A stretch of DNA of 64,000 nucleotides from positions 57,673 to 121,672 of IMG/VR virus record IMGVR_UViG_3300034121_000940; one strand, 5' to 3'. The translations under genes and the position numbers were made by a program. Numbering within the stretch: position 1 is the first letter of the stretch; each line of letters begins with the position of its first letter. Shown here piece after piece: positions 14,179-21,536 of this stretch. This stretch comes from a virus. Under the pieces are notes generated by a model. That model saw only the letters and a program-made list of their open reading frames with translations. It was not told the DNA's origin and ran no database searches.

Positions 14179-14451
14179 ATGGTCAACCCTACATACATAA
14201 CAAAATCTTTTGTTATGAGTTCTAAATTTATCCAAACACAAACCTTTCTGGTGAAAGTTTTGAGTTCTCCAAAATTTCCTAAAATGTTTTGTCTCAAACT
14301 TGTCAATAGTGACAAGTTCTTGCCACGCACATTTATCAACAACCTTCCTGCAGGAACCAAGTCTGGTGACTTGATGTTCCTTACAGGTAGGCTGTATACC
14401 AATGCATCTGGCTATGATGCCATCTACATTGACAATGCTAAACCAGCTTAG
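14179..14451 (+). CDS. small unknown protein, first gene of the early arm
   Basis: A 90-aa protein; an internal ATG at 14215 (MSSKFIQTQTFLVKV) is an equally good start. The sequence is beta-rich, with SGDLMFLTGRLYTNASGYDA near the end, reminiscent of a small OB-like barrel, though this is a weak impression. The stop codon lies in the loop of a terminator hairpin. It faces the divergent control region and is probably expressed first. A minus-strand frame over the same bases looks like a shadow. Confidence 0.55.
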   Translation: MVNPTYITKSFVMSSKFIQTQTFLVKVLSSPKFPKMFCLKLVNSDKFLPRTFINNLPAGTKSGDLMFLTGRLYTNASGYDAIYIDNAKPA

Positions 14452-14474
14452 GCTGGCTTAGCTTTTCTTTTTTC
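14441..14474 (+). terminator. intrinsic terminator overlapping the stop codon
   Basis: CCAGC-TTAG-GCTGG hairpin (14443-14456) followed by a T-rich run. The TAG stop of the preceding gene forms part of the loop. Confidence 0.65.
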
Positions 14475-14510
14475 CCTCTCTTCAATCAACCTTTCACTTA
14501 ATTAAAACAA
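14467..14510 (+). repeat. early-arm repeat, copy 1
   Basis: TTTTTTCCCTCT, 5 nt, then ATCAACC (14485-14491) and an AT stretch ending near TTAAAAC. Two similar copies follow at 14591 and 15125. Each lies just after a terminator hairpin, so it may be a promoter or processing element for the next unit. Confidence 0.5.
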
Positions 14511-14573
14511 CTGTATTGATTGAACTAAACAAATGATGTTATCAAGCAGTTATATTATGTAGCAAAAGGTAAT
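14511..14573 (+). other. short leader with a 9-codon ORF
   Basis: Between repeat copy 1 and the next terminator lies an ATG ATG ... TAG frame of nine codons (14534-14563) and no larger gene. A leader/attenuator unit is conceivable, but nothing else supports it. Confidence 0.2.
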
Positions 14574-14600
14574 AGAAAAAGTCTGATGACTTTTTCTTTT
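14574..14600 (+). terminator. intrinsic terminator
   Basis: Perfect 10-bp hairpin AGAAAAAGTC-TGAT-GACTTTTTCT (14574-14597) followed by T-rich sequence. It ends a short leader RNA that contains no sizeable gene. Confidence 0.8.
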
Positions 14601-14640
14601 TCTTTTCCCTCTTCTTATCAACCCTTAATTTAAAATAAAA
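14591..14640 (+). repeat. early-arm repeat, copy 2
   Basis: TTTTTCTTTTCCCTCT, then ATCAACC (14617-14623) and an AT-rich tail, leading to the gene at 14671. It matches copies 1 and 3. Confidence 0.5.
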
Positions 14641-14670
14641 TAATTTATTAACAATTAAAAACAAAACAAA

Positions 14671-15090
14671 ATGAAAGCAATTTATTTAACTTCTAGAAGA
14701 AGTAAGAAAGGAAACATTTTCCACATCTACAATGTAGTAGGAGCAGTAGCAGAAATTGAAGAGTATAAAAACTCACCAAATTTCAAACAGTATCCTTCAT
14801 TTGGTCCAAATGGAGAAGTGCAGTATTTAACAAACTATATTGCAATGGAAGATGAAGTAGCATTAGTGAAAAAACAAGATGGAAACTTCACATTGGATCA
14901 AGGATCTTTTAACAAAGATGTAGCAAGACTTAATGCTGTTGCAGAAGCATCAGCAGTATTAGCAGATAAGTTTGCAGACAAGTTAGCAGATAAGTTAGCA
15001 GGTAGTGCAAGTGCTAAAAGAGCAACAAAAGCCTTCACTGTTGTAGAAGAAACAGTTGAAGATACTACAGAAAATTTAGATAATATGTAG
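14671..15090 (+). CDS. unknown early protein with Ala/Asp/Lys repeat
   Basis: A 139-aa protein. The N-terminal 75 residues look like a small alpha/beta domain (MKAIYLTSRRSKKGNIFHIY). A helical segment with the tandem unit ADKFADKLADKLAG (around residues 99-112) and a Glu/Thr-rich acidic tail follow. It is bounded by repeat elements and a strong terminator on both sides, so it is a single-gene transcript. Function unknown. Confidence 0.65.
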   Translation: MKAIYLTSRRSKKGNIFHIYNVVGAVAEIEEYKNSPNFKQYPSFGPNGEVQYLTNYIAMEDEVALVKKQDGNFTLDQGSFNKDVARLNAVAEASAVLADKFADKLADKLAGSASAKRATKAFTVVEETVEDTTENLDNM

Positions 15091-15101
15091 TAGTAGAAGA
15101 T

Positions 15102-15130
15102 ACTAATGGTTTACACCATTAGTATTTTTT
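15102..15130 (+). terminator. intrinsic terminator
   Basis: Perfect 9-bp hairpin ACTAATGGT-TTAC-ACCATTAGT followed by ATTTTTT. It closes the 14671-15090 transcript. Confidence 0.85.
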
Positions 15131-15173
15131 CTTTTTCCCTCTACTAATCAACCATTTATTTAATATAAAACTT
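15125..15173 (+). repeat. early-arm repeat, copy 3
   Basis: TTTTTTCTTTTTCCCTCT, then ATCAACC (15147-15153) and TTTAATATAAAAC. As in the other copies it directly follows a terminator. It would drive the non-coding region at 15174-15872 if it is a promoter. Confidence 0.5.
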
Positions 15174-15700
15174 ATTATTAAGTTTTCTATTAACTAAATG
15201 CTGTTAAGTATAAGTGTTAATTCACTTTACTCAGCATTAATAGTTTTATAAATACACTCAGTAGCGTGTACTACCTACTACTCACTATCTATTAAGTTGT
15301 GTAGTAAGAATGATCTGCTCACTGTAGAAACATAATATCTTTGTCTCCACCGTGTGTAACAATGAGACTCACTCACTGATAATCAATCAGTTAATTTTTT
15401 GCAAAATTGTGTGCAGATGTGTGTTAAAGTGGGGGAAGGTGTTATACTTCACTACTATTCTAACTCTTCAACAAGTATGCAAAATAGGCTAACTTGCTGT
15501 CTATGAATATTTATATAGCTAAAACAGCATTAAGCATTTCCCTGTTAACAACATATACAGTATGTCTATACATATATTAATCAGTATTACTATTACTTAT
15601 AGTATTGTTATTAGTGTTATGTGCTTTAGGACAGTAAATGCTTCCGGAAACTATATAAAAATATAATATTAATGCACCATATCTACTTCCCAAGGGTAGA

Positions 15701-15774
15701 CAGTTGTAATACAAGATTGATCAGTATCCTGATTGGTATAACCAGAAAGGACAGTTATCATAGTATTACAACTG
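15701..15774 (+). ncRNA. compact 74-nt structured RNA element
   Basis: CAGTTGTAATAC (15701-15712) pairs perfectly over 12 bp with GTATTACAACTG (15763-15774). Inside are ATCAG-TATC-CTGAT and TGGT-ATA-ACCA hairpins, giving a three-way-junction-like fold. It has no tRNA T-arm. Possibly an sRNA domain or cis-acting sensor. Confidence 0.45.
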
Positions 15775-15808
15775 AGTGCAGAGGGATTTAACTCACACTA
15801 CTGAGTCT

Positions 15809-15872
15809 GTCACAAGAGTAGTATCCTAACAGTATCCTTAACAGGGCTTGGAAGGGGCTTGTGACTTTTTTA
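15809..15872 (+). terminator. terminator of the non-coding region
   Basis: GTCACAAG (15809-15816) pairs with CTTGTGAC (15858-15865), then TTTTTT. The 41-nt loop contains the tandem AGTATCCTAAC/AGTATCCTTAAC and CCTT/AAGG pairs. Confidence 0.6.
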
Positions 15873-15893
15873 TTAATCTCAAAATTATTTCAA

Positions 15894-16178
15894 ATGACAA
15901 ACTATTACTGGACCATGAAAGATGGTAAGAAAATTAACGTGGATGATATGGATATCACTCACCTTAGAAACACTCTCAAGATGATCTTGAGAAATGTAGA
16001 AGCTCAGAAAGCTTTAATAGCTCAAGAAGTATCAAGAAAGAAACATCACATTGAACTTAATGGTGATATGGCACAACAGTTTCATGAAACTTATTTTGCT
16101 GATCAACAACAAGCAGATGAACTCTTTGATGATGATGAAGATTTCCGTTTTATGGATGATTACTATAAAAACCAATAA
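15894..16178 (+). CDS. small conserved phage protein (WTMKDGKKI family)
   Basis: A 94-aa protein. I use ATG 15894, giving MTNYYWTMKDGKKINVDDMD, rather than the GTG further upstream, which lies in the terminator. A helix THLRNTLKMILRNVEAQK follows and the C-terminus is acidic. The W-x-x-x-DG-x-x-I ... HL-x-N-x-L pattern recurs in small proteins of many phages, whose function is not established. It heads a run of closely spaced small genes. Confidence 0.6.
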   Translation: MTNYYWTMKDGKKINVDDMDITHLRNTLKMILRNVEAQKALIAQEVSRKKHHIELNGDMAQQFHETYFADQQQADELFDDDEDFRFMDDYYKNQ

Positions 16179-16179
16179 T

Positions 16180-16392
16180 ATGAGTAAATTAATATTTATT
16201 TGGTGGTTACTAAATGGAACAATAACACCAGCAGGAACACATGAAAACCACAAGTTATATACTGTGTGGTTTAAAGATGACAAGTTTGCTGATCATATGT
16301 ATAAAGGAGAAGTTCTCCACTATATTGAAACAGGAGACCTTGAATACAATGAAGAATATGAATTTGAATCTCTTAAAGCAGATAGAGATTAG
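16180..16392 (+). CDS. small unknown protein
   Basis: A 70-aa protein from ATG 16180, MSKLIFIWWLLNGTITPAG, one nt after the previous stop. The longer frame would run through the upstream gene and is rejected. The N-terminus is aromatic-rich, the rest charged. No domain recognised. Confidence 0.6.
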   Translation: MSKLIFIWWLLNGTITPAGTHENHKLYTVWFKDDKFADHMYKGEVLHYIETGDLEYNEEYEFESLKADRD

Positions 16393-16415
16393 TGATTAAT
16401 TAAAATTTAAAGTAT

Positions 16416-16610
16416 ATGATTTCAAGTAAAAAAAGAAAAGAAAACACAGTTGAAGTGACAAAATTTGTAGCATGTCTTCCAGGATATGAAGACTTCAACT
16501 ATAAACCTGTGAATTATATTCACTCATGGTTCAGAAAGAAAAGTGCAAATGATTATAAAACTGAGAAAGAATGGAAAAAACAGAAATTGAATACAGAATT
16601 AAATCACTAA
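16416..16610 (+). CDS. small basic unknown protein
   Basis: A 64-aa protein rich in Lys, with ISSKKRKEN at the start and KKSANDYKTEKEWKKQK near the end. It overlaps the next gene by 40 nt. Possibly nucleic-acid binding by charge only. Confidence 0.5.
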   Translation: MISSKKRKENTVEVTKFVACLPGYEDFNYKPVNYIHSWFRKKSANDYKTEKEWKKQKLNTELNH

Positions 16611-16822
16611 TATTATATAGTGATGCAGTTGAAAGAGCAGACATGCCAATAGAAATGAAACAAGATAAGCTCAATGAAATTGAGAAAGAAAAAATATTTC
16701 TAGAGAATATACTTGAAGACAGAAAGTTTAAAGCTTTTATGAAAGAGTTTCTAATTGGTATGGTACTACTGATATTAGCTAGTATATTATTGTTATTTAT
16801 AGTTATATTTTATGGATCCTAG
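16571..16822 (+). CDS. tail-anchored small membrane protein
   Basis: An 83-aa protein: a charged helical region (residues 1-58) and then a long hydrophobic C-terminal segment, FLIGMVLLILASILLLFIVI, predicting a single membrane anchor. The first ATG overlaps the upstream gene; an internal ATG (MPIEMKQDK) is an alternative start. A coiled-coil membrane tether; role unknown. Confidence 0.6.
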   Translation: MEKTEIEYRIKSLILYSDAVERADMPIEMKQDKLNEIEKEKIFLENILEDRKFKAFMKEFLIGMVLLILASILLLFIVIFYGS

Positions 16823-17225
16823 AACTTGCTATGTAAAGTATGATGTAAATACTTTTAGTGTATTGCTTAGAAGATTACTAACATCTGAAGATGTATATGT
16901 AAAGAATAAGCTTATAGAAATGCTTACTCTCTATACTTATGAGAATGAGAACATGTGTAGGAAGATTATTGATCTTTCTATAGGAACAATGATTCCCGAA
17001 CCTATTAAAACAGGTACCAAAGTAAAAATTGATAAAGAAAAAACTGGTTGGCTTGGTACTAGTGAGAAAGAAATTCTTGATAAGAATACAATAGATGAAG
17101 CTGTATATGGTACTGTGTTATCTTTTAATGGCTATCATAGTTACAATGCATATACAGTTGGCTTCCCAGAAGGTACTGTCAATCTACCTATGGAAGCTGT
17201 ATCAGATGTTACTAGTATTTTATAA
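16812..17225 (+). CDS. unknown early protein with SH3/KOW-like end
   Basis: A 137-aa protein. The first half is helical, with VLLRRLLTSEDVYVKNKLIE. The second half reads as small beta strands, TGTKVKIDKEKTGW and AVYGTVLSFNGYHSYNAYTV, like an SH3/KOW-type barrel with a VYGTV turn. It overlaps the upstream membrane gene by 11 nt and ends before a terminator. Regulatory binding is a guess; function unknown. Confidence 0.6.
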   Translation: MDPRTCYVKYDVNTFSVLLRRLLTSEDVYVKNKLIEMLTLYTYENENMCRKIIDLSIGTMIPEPIKTGTKVKIDKEKTGWLGTSEKEILDKNTIDEAVYGTVLSFNGYHSYNAYTVGFPEGTVNLPMEAVSDVTSIL

Positions 17226-17257
17226 ATATTTTGTCCTGTATGGACGCTTTTCCCAGA

Positions 17258-17296
17258 TAATAATATGAGAGAGTTAATAGCTCTCTCTTTATTATT
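17258..17296 (+). terminator. intrinsic terminator
   Basis: GAGAGAG-TTAATAG-CTCTCTC (17267-17287) extended by AATAATA/TTATTATT. It ends the small-gene operon at 15894-17225. Confidence 0.8.
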
Positions 17297-17377
17297 AGCT
17301 ATATAGTGCCATGTTTTTGTTTAATTTTAGTCAGTAATTGTTATTTATGTAATACATTTACTACACATTAATCAAAC

Positions 17378-17644
17378 ATGCTATATCAGTTACCTAACGG
17401 AAAAGTAATTAACATCTCAATTGATCAGTTTCTTGATATGACTGATCAAGATATTCAATACTTTATGTCAGTCAATGGTGGTGATTATTGTAGCAATCCA
17501 TTCACAGAATCAGCTTGTATAGATAATGCAAAGGAAAAGTATTATGACTTTGAATTTCTACCTACTGATGATTTGGATGATATTCCTGATAATAATATCC
17601 CGTTTGATGATATTATAGACTTAACAGAAGGCTTGGATATATAG
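17378..17644 (+). CDS. small acidic conserved early protein
   Basis: An 88-aa protein with a characteristic opening, MLYQLPNGKVINISIDQFLD, a helix DMTDQDIQYFMSVNGG, and a strongly acidic tail (DDLDDIPDNNIPFDDII). It stands alone between a terminator and a hairpin. Acidic size and shape could suit a DNA mimic or a partner-binding tail, but no function can be assigned. Confidence 0.65.
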   Translation: MLYQLPNGKVINISIDQFLDMTDQDIQYFMSVNGGDYCSNPFTESACIDNAKEKYYDFEFLPTDDLDDIPDNNIPFDDIIDLTEGLDI

Positions 17645-17665
17645 ATGCTTTGACATCTATCTCTT
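17641..17665 (+). terminator. hairpin after the acidic gene
   Basis: ATAGATG-CTTTGA-CATCTAT followed by CTCTTACT. The T-run is imperfect, so it may be a weak terminator or RNA-stability hairpin. The 105 nt up to 17750 hold a direct repeat TATTCTATTTA (two copies) and no gene. Confidence 0.45.
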
Positions 17666-17749
17666 ACTGCACTATGAGTAATGGTGTTGGTATAGTATTC
17701 TATTTACTCACAAATTATTCTATTTATTAACTCTCAAAAATTAAAAGAG

Positions 17750-18238
17750 ATGGACTCAAAAGTTAAAGTTGTAGCTGATGCTACTACAGGATTGGTTATT
17801 AACCAAAGTCAAAATCCAGAATTTGGATATGTTAGAGTAGTACAAACCAGAGTTGTTATTGATGACAATGGATTTATGAAAAGAAAAGAGTATTCTGCTC
17901 TTATCCACGGATTAGTTGAAGACTTACAAACTGTTGGTTACTATGATGGTCAAGAACTTGTAGGTAATATTATTGCTGAAGAATCATTAGATCCTTTCAG
18001 TAAAAAAGGTCCTAATAAACCTAAAACTGCAGGTGATACTAATGTAGTATGTACATTAGGTGGTTTTCCAATCTACAGAAGAACTAAATACACAACTAAA
18101 TCTAATGCAGAAGATATCTTAATTGCACATGACAACAAAGCAGAAGTTAAAGCTGCTTATGCTAATGCTGCTAATAAGAAACCTGCAATGCAACCAAATG
18201 AATCATTTGATTCAGCATCAGAAGATTTTAATTTATAG
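17750..18238 (+). CDS. conserved early protein, unknown
   Basis: A 162-aa protein. Residues 1-110 look like a beta-rich domain (TGLVINQSQNPEFGYVRV, KRKEYSALIHGLVEDLQTV, TLGGFPIYRRTKYT), then an Ala/Lys helix and an acidic end, SASEDFNL. The overall shape, with a beta core and acidic hydrophobic-ended tail, is like a single-strand-binding or clamp-interacting protein. That is only inference. It looks like a family conserved in crAss-like phages. Confidence 0.6.
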   Translation: MDSKVKVVADATTGLVINQSQNPEFGYVRVVQTRVVIDDNGFMKRKEYSALIHGLVEDLQTVGYYDGQELVGNIIAEESLDPFSKKGPNKPKTAGDTNVVCTLGGFPIYRRTKYTTKSNAEDILIAHDNKAEVKAAYANAANKKPAMQPNESFDSASEDFNL

Positions 18239-18243
18239 TAATT

Positions 18244-18426
18244 ATGGAAAAAGTAGAAATAATTAGAGCTGAGTTAAAAGAATTAACTAATAAAGCTTTA
18301 GAAATGTTACTAAAAAACTGTAACACAGATGATGTTGATTTTAATACACCAGCATCTAGACTCCATATGCATTTAGAAGATGCACTTTGGGAAATATCTT
18401 GCTTACATAAAGAAGATTTAAAATAG
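18244..18426 (+). CDS. small helical unknown protein
   Basis: A 60-aa, fully helical acidic protein (EKVEIIRAELKELTNKALEM). It starts 5 nt after the previous stop and ends before a strong terminator. Function unknown. Confidence 0.6.
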   Translation: MEKVEIIRAELKELTNKALEMLLKNCNTDDVDFNTPASRLHMHLEDALWEISCLHKEDLK

Positions 18427-18436
18427 TAAATAACAA

Positions 18437-18463
18437 AGAGCCTGTTACGGCAGGCTCTATTTT
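18437..18463 (+). terminator. intrinsic terminator
   Basis: Perfect 8-bp hairpin AGAGCCTG-TTACGG-CAGGCTCT followed by ATTTTAT. Confidence 0.85.
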
Positions 18464-18925
18464 ATGATTTCAAAAATGTATATGATTATGGAAAAGCTAA
18501 AACAAGACATCAAGAATTACATGCTTGAACCTGGTAAATACCAAGTATTTGAGCAAGATAAATATTCTACATACCAGAACTATCTTTATAAGAGAGCTCT
18601 ATATGGTTTAGAATCTTTATCTAAAGAAGAACTTGCTACTATGTGTAGTAAGAAAAGGTCCAGAATCCTGAATGTTTATAACAGAGCACAGATAGTTGTG
18701 AATAATTATAAACATAAGATAACTAAGCAGTTAACTGATAAATTATTATTGTCATTATTTCCTAGTAGCTCAATCATAAATGAGATTACTGCTTATGATG
18801 AGATAGACAATAACTTTAAGAATACACTTACTTTTAAAGATTTGTGTATACATAAAGACCATCTAGTTGAGCTGTTTATACTTGAAGGAGTTCTTCCTAA
18901 AAATTTCTTATCTTTGGAAAAATAA
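18464..18925 (+). CDS. unknown helical protein
   Basis: A 153-aa protein. Possible starts are 18464 and 18488 (MEKLKQDIKNYMLEPG); the latter gives a more typical soluble N-terminus. The body is helical and basic, with KEELATMCSKKRSRILNVYNR. It is encoded directly after a terminator. No motif recognised. Confidence 0.6.
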   Translation: MISKMYMIMEKLKQDIKNYMLEPGKYQVFEQDKYSTYQNYLYKRALYGLESLSKEELATMCSKKRSRILNVYNRAQIVVNNYKHKITKQLTDKLLLSLFPSSSIINEITAYDEIDNNFKNTLTFKDLCIHKDHLVELFILEGVLPKNFLSLEK

Positions 18926-18933
18926 AAACCAAC

Positions 18934-19140
18934 ATGAGAAAAAATGATACCAAGCCAGCATTTGCTACTGTACATGCTGGCATTCTTCAACCAGGTATGA
19001 ACAAAAGAGAATATGTTTACAATTCAGTTTCACAAGGTTTATTATCTAGCGGTAACTGGACAGGTATTGAAGAAGGATTTCCTGTTAGGGTAAAGCAAAT
19101 TTCTGAACAAATCTTAAATTTAATGGATGAAAAAGCTTAA
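18934..19140 (+). CDS. small unknown protein
   Basis: A 68-aa protein with GMNKREYVYNSVSQGLLSSG, a motif seen in small hypothetical proteins of phages and prophages of Bacteroidota. It overlaps the HNH-like gene by 14 nt, suggesting coupled translation. Function unknown. Confidence 0.6.
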   Translation: MRKNDTKPAFATVHAGILQPGMNKREYVYNSVSQGLLSSGNWTGIEEGFPVRVKQISEQILNLMDEKA

Positions 19141-19519
19141 AGTTTGCAGTGGTTGCAACAAAGAAGCTATCATATGGAAAAATCATGAGGGTAATAAGTA
19201 TTGTCAATACTGTTGGAATAAGGTCAAATCAGATGACCCTGAACATAAGAATGTAATTCCTACAGTATCTGATAAGAGAAAGAAACAAGATGCTGAGTAT
19301 TTAAAACTCCGCTATAGATTCCTTAGTGAGAATACTATGTGTAAAGTTAGTGTTGCTGGTTGTTCTACAAAAGCAAGTGATGTACACCACACATTTGCAG
19401 GAGCCAATAGAGATGCTTTTTATTTAATACAAAGCACATGGTTACCTGTCTGCAGAAACTGTCATGACTGGATACATTTACACAGTAAAGAAGCTAGGTT
19501 AATGGGGTGGCTTAAATAA
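19127..19519 (+). CDS. HNH endonuclease-like protein with N-terminal zinc ribbon
   Basis: A 130-aa protein. An N-terminal CSGC ... YCQYCW pair forms a zinc ribbon. The C-terminal part has CKVSVAGC, DVHHTFAG and VCRNCHDWIHL: two Cys pairs around the His-His and His motifs of the beta-beta-alpha metal nuclease fold, as in NinG-like/HNH recombination nucleases. It lies just before an SF2 helicase, so a role in DNA repair, recombination or processing is likely. No intron surrounds it, so homing is less likely. Confidence 0.7.
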   Translation: MKKLKVCSGCNKEAIIWKNHEGNKYCQYCWNKVKSDDPEHKNVIPTVSDKRKKQDAEYLKLRYRFLSENTMCKVSVAGCSTKASDVHHTFAGANRDAFYLIQSTWLPVCRNCHDWIHLHSKEARLMGWLK

Positions 19520-19534
19520 TTAAAAATAATCAAC

Positions 19535-19915
19535 ATGGAAACAGTATTTAAAGTAGGTGATAAAGTCTTTGACATTAAGTATGGTTGGGGAACAGTTAAA
19601 GAAGCAGGTAAGTATTCAAAACGTGGTTTATATGTTGCTTTTGAAAAAAATACTGCAAGTTACTATTCAAATGGTGCAGCATTTGATTGTGTAACACCAA
19701 CACTCTCATTCACAGAATACACCTTACAAGGTTTTAGTCAAGAAAGACTGATTATACTGCCTGAAGTTGGTGAGTTGTGTTTGATGAGAGATGCAGATAT
19801 TGAAGAATGGAAAGCGGTTGCATTTGAACAATATGATTCAAGTGATAAATATCCATTTATTACAGAAAAAGGTTTTGCTTTTAAACAAATGAAAAGAATT
19901 AAAATATTAGACTAA
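19535..19915 (+). CDS. SH3-like small phage protein
   Basis: A 126-aa protein beginning with FKVGDKVFDIKYGWGTV, a barrel pattern of the KOW/CarD/Tudor type often found in small Bacteroidota phage proteins. The second half has a repeat-like VGELCLMRDADIEEW strand. It overlaps the helicase gene by one nt (TAATG). It may bind nucleic acid or RNA polymerase; this is inference. Confidence 0.6.
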   Translation: METVFKVGDKVFDIKYGWGTVKEAGKYSKRGLYVAFEKNTASYYSNGAAFDCVTPTLSFTEYTLQGFSQERLIILPEVGELCLMRDADIEEWKAVAFEQYDSSDKYPFITEKGFAFKQMKRIKILD

Positions 19916-21015
19916 TGATTACAAAAGATGATGTACAAGACATTGCATTAGCTAAAACTGATGATCATAGGAGATGCTCAATTGTTTTAGGAACCGGAGT
20001 TGGGAAAACTAGAGTTGGTCTGAACCATATCAATAGAAATACATCTCCTCTAAACAAAGTATTGGTTGTTGCACCAAAGAAATCTATATTTCAATCTTGG
20101 ATTGATGATGCTGGTAAATTTGATATGGCTAATCTACTTGGTAGAATAGTATTTACTACTTATCTAAGCATAAACAAACATGATCCAAATGATTATGATA
20201 TTGTTTACTTGGATGAAGTACATAGTCTTCTTGATAGTCACAGACTATTCTTAGAGAACTTTAAGGGTAAAATACTAGGTCTTACAGGCACACCACCAAA
20301 GTATGATGGGTCTGAAAAAGGTAGAATGGTTAATGATTTTTGTCCTGTAGTATATAGTTTTCAAGCTGATGATGCTGTAGATAACAATATCTTAAATGAT
20401 TACAAGATATTTGTTCATATGCTTGAATTATCAAATGAAAAAAATTACTTGGTTAAGACTAGTAATAATGCATTTGTTACTTCAGAGAAATTAAACTATC
20501 AGTATTGGTCTCATAGAGTTGAGTCTGGTGGTGGTAATTTGCAAATGCTTAGAGTAATGAGAATGCGTGCTCTTATGGAGTATCCTAGTAAAGAAAGATA
20601 TACTAAGAAACTTATTGAGAGTATATCTCAGAAGAGTAAAGTAATTGTATTTGCTAATACTCAAGAGCAGGCTGATAAACTATCTCAATACTCATATCAC
20701 AGCGGTAATAGCAGAAGTGATGAGAACCTTGAGTTATTCAAAAATAGTAGTATAAATTGCCTATCAACTGTACATCAGTTGAGTGAAGGTGTTAATATTC
20801 CTAATTTGAGACAAGGTATTATCATGCATGCTTATGGTAATGAGAGAAAGTCAGCTCAAAGAATAGGTAGGCTTCTAAGACTTAATCCAGATGACACAGC
20901 TGTAGTGCATATATTATGCTATAGAAACACTATGGATGAGCAGTGGGTTAAACAAGCCTTAGAAGGATTTGATCAAACTAAGATAACTTACAAAACATTT
21001 AATGTACAATACTGA
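19915..21015 (+). CDS. superfamily 2 DNA helicase
   Basis: A 366-aa protein. Walker A GTGVGKT at residues 26-32, motif Ia VLVVAPKKSI, motif II DEVH at about 99-102, motif III GLTGTPP, motif V SEGVNIP and motif VI QRIGRLLR at about 314-321. This is a compact two-domain UvsW/DEAD-like helicase. It probably remodels branched DNA at replication or recombination forks. It lies between an SH3-like protein and a ClpS-like adaptor. Confidence 0.9.
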   Translation: MITKDDVQDIALAKTDDHRRCSIVLGTGVGKTRVGLNHINRNTSPLNKVLVVAPKKSIFQSWIDDAGKFDMANLLGRIVFTTYLSINKHDPNDYDIVYLDEVHSLLDSHRLFLENFKGKILGLTGTPPKYDGSEKGRMVNDFCPVVYSFQADDAVDNNILNDYKIFVHMLELSNEKNYLVKTSNNAFVTSEKLNYQYWSHRVESGGGNLQMLRVMRMRALMEYPSKERYTKKLIESISQKSKVIVFANTQEQADKLSQYSYHSGNSRSDENLELFKNSSINCLSTVHQLSEGVNIPNLRQGIIMHAYGNERKSAQRIGRLLRLNPDDTAVVHILCYRNTMDEQWVKQALEGFDQTKITYKTFNVQY

Positions 21016-21037
21016 GAAAAATTCCATAAATTATAGT

Positions 21038-21277
21038 ATGGAGAACAAAACACATAAACTAGTATTATTCAATGATGATGTGCATGACTTTTTATATGTG
21101 ATTGCATGTCTTATGAAATATTGTGACCATGATCCACATCAGGCAGAACAGTGTGCTCTTATAGCACATAGTAATGGTTCTATAGATGTTGCATCTGGTG
21201 ATTTTATGAAGATACTAGAGATTCATGAAAATCTTAGTAAGATGGAAATGAAAACTGAAATATCAGAGTATGCTTAA
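21038..21277 (+). CDS. ClpS-like N-degron adaptor
   Basis: A 79-aa protein from ATG 21038 (MENKTHKLVLFNDDVHDF); an upstream ATG at 21002 overlaps the helicase stop and adds no conserved residues. The sequence matches ClpS in order: LVLFNDDV, helix VIACLMKYCDHDPHQAEQCA, LIAHSNGSI, then a closing helix and strand. The Asn-Asp-Asp that binds the N-terminal amino group and the His of the pocket are both present. ClpS hands N-degron proteins to the Clp protease. A phage copy could redirect host proteolysis or compete with host ClpS. Confidence 0.75.
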   Translation: MENKTHKLVLFNDDVHDFLYVIACLMKYCDHDPHQAEQCALIAHSNGSIDVASGDFMKILEIHENLSKMEMKTEISEYA

Positions 21278-21536
21278 AGTAATATGTATAAATGACAAAA
21301 ACAAGCCTTCAAAGATCCCTTATAGTGAGTGGATAGTTGAAGGCTCTGTTTATACAGTGAAAAGAATTGTTCAATTAGCACTGATGAACAACCAAGTTGG
21401 ATTTGAATTGGAAGAAGTATCTCTTTCTCCAGAATCTTTTCCGTATGAATACTATAGTGCTTCACGTTTTAAACCAACAGAAGATGAAAAAGAAATTGCA
21501 AAGTATGAAGAGTCTGATTTATCAGTGGTTCTCTAA
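21270..21536 (+). CDS. small conserved phage protein (ICINDKNKP family)
   Basis: An 88-aa protein: VICINDKNKPSKIPYSEWI, then EGSVYTVKRIVQL and a C-terminal PYEYYSASRF. This beta-barrel-like pattern occurs in many small Bacteroidota phage proteins of unknown role. It overlaps neighbours on both sides by 8 and 32 nt. Confidence 0.65.
   Translation: MLKVICINDKNKPSKIPYSEWIVEGSVYTVKRIVQLALMNNQVGFELEEVSLSPESFPYEYYSASRFKPTEDEKEIAKYEESDLSVVL

Larger units (their letters stand above)
15174..15872 (+). ncRNA. 0.7-kb non-coding region, probably a structured transcript
   Basis: No ORF longer than a few codons on the plus strand. Several hairpins are visible: AATGCTG/CAGCATT (15197-15238) with AAGTG/CACTT nested inside; TACTAC/GTAGTA; the 12-bp element at 15701-15774; and a terminator at 15809-15872. 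The octamer AGTATCCT occurs three times (15723, 15820 and 15831 area). It lies between repeat copy 3 and the next coding run, so it may be one long non-coding RNA or several small ones. Not matched to a known family. Confidence 0.4.

Noticed and set aside
14154-14402. 82-aa minus-strand ORF
   Set aside because: Antisense to the plus-strand gene at 14179-14451, which better fits the neighbouring terminator and direction.
15701-15774. tRNA at the 12-bp stem element
   Set aside because: The size is right, but the terminal stem is 12 bp and no T-loop or anticodon arm is present.
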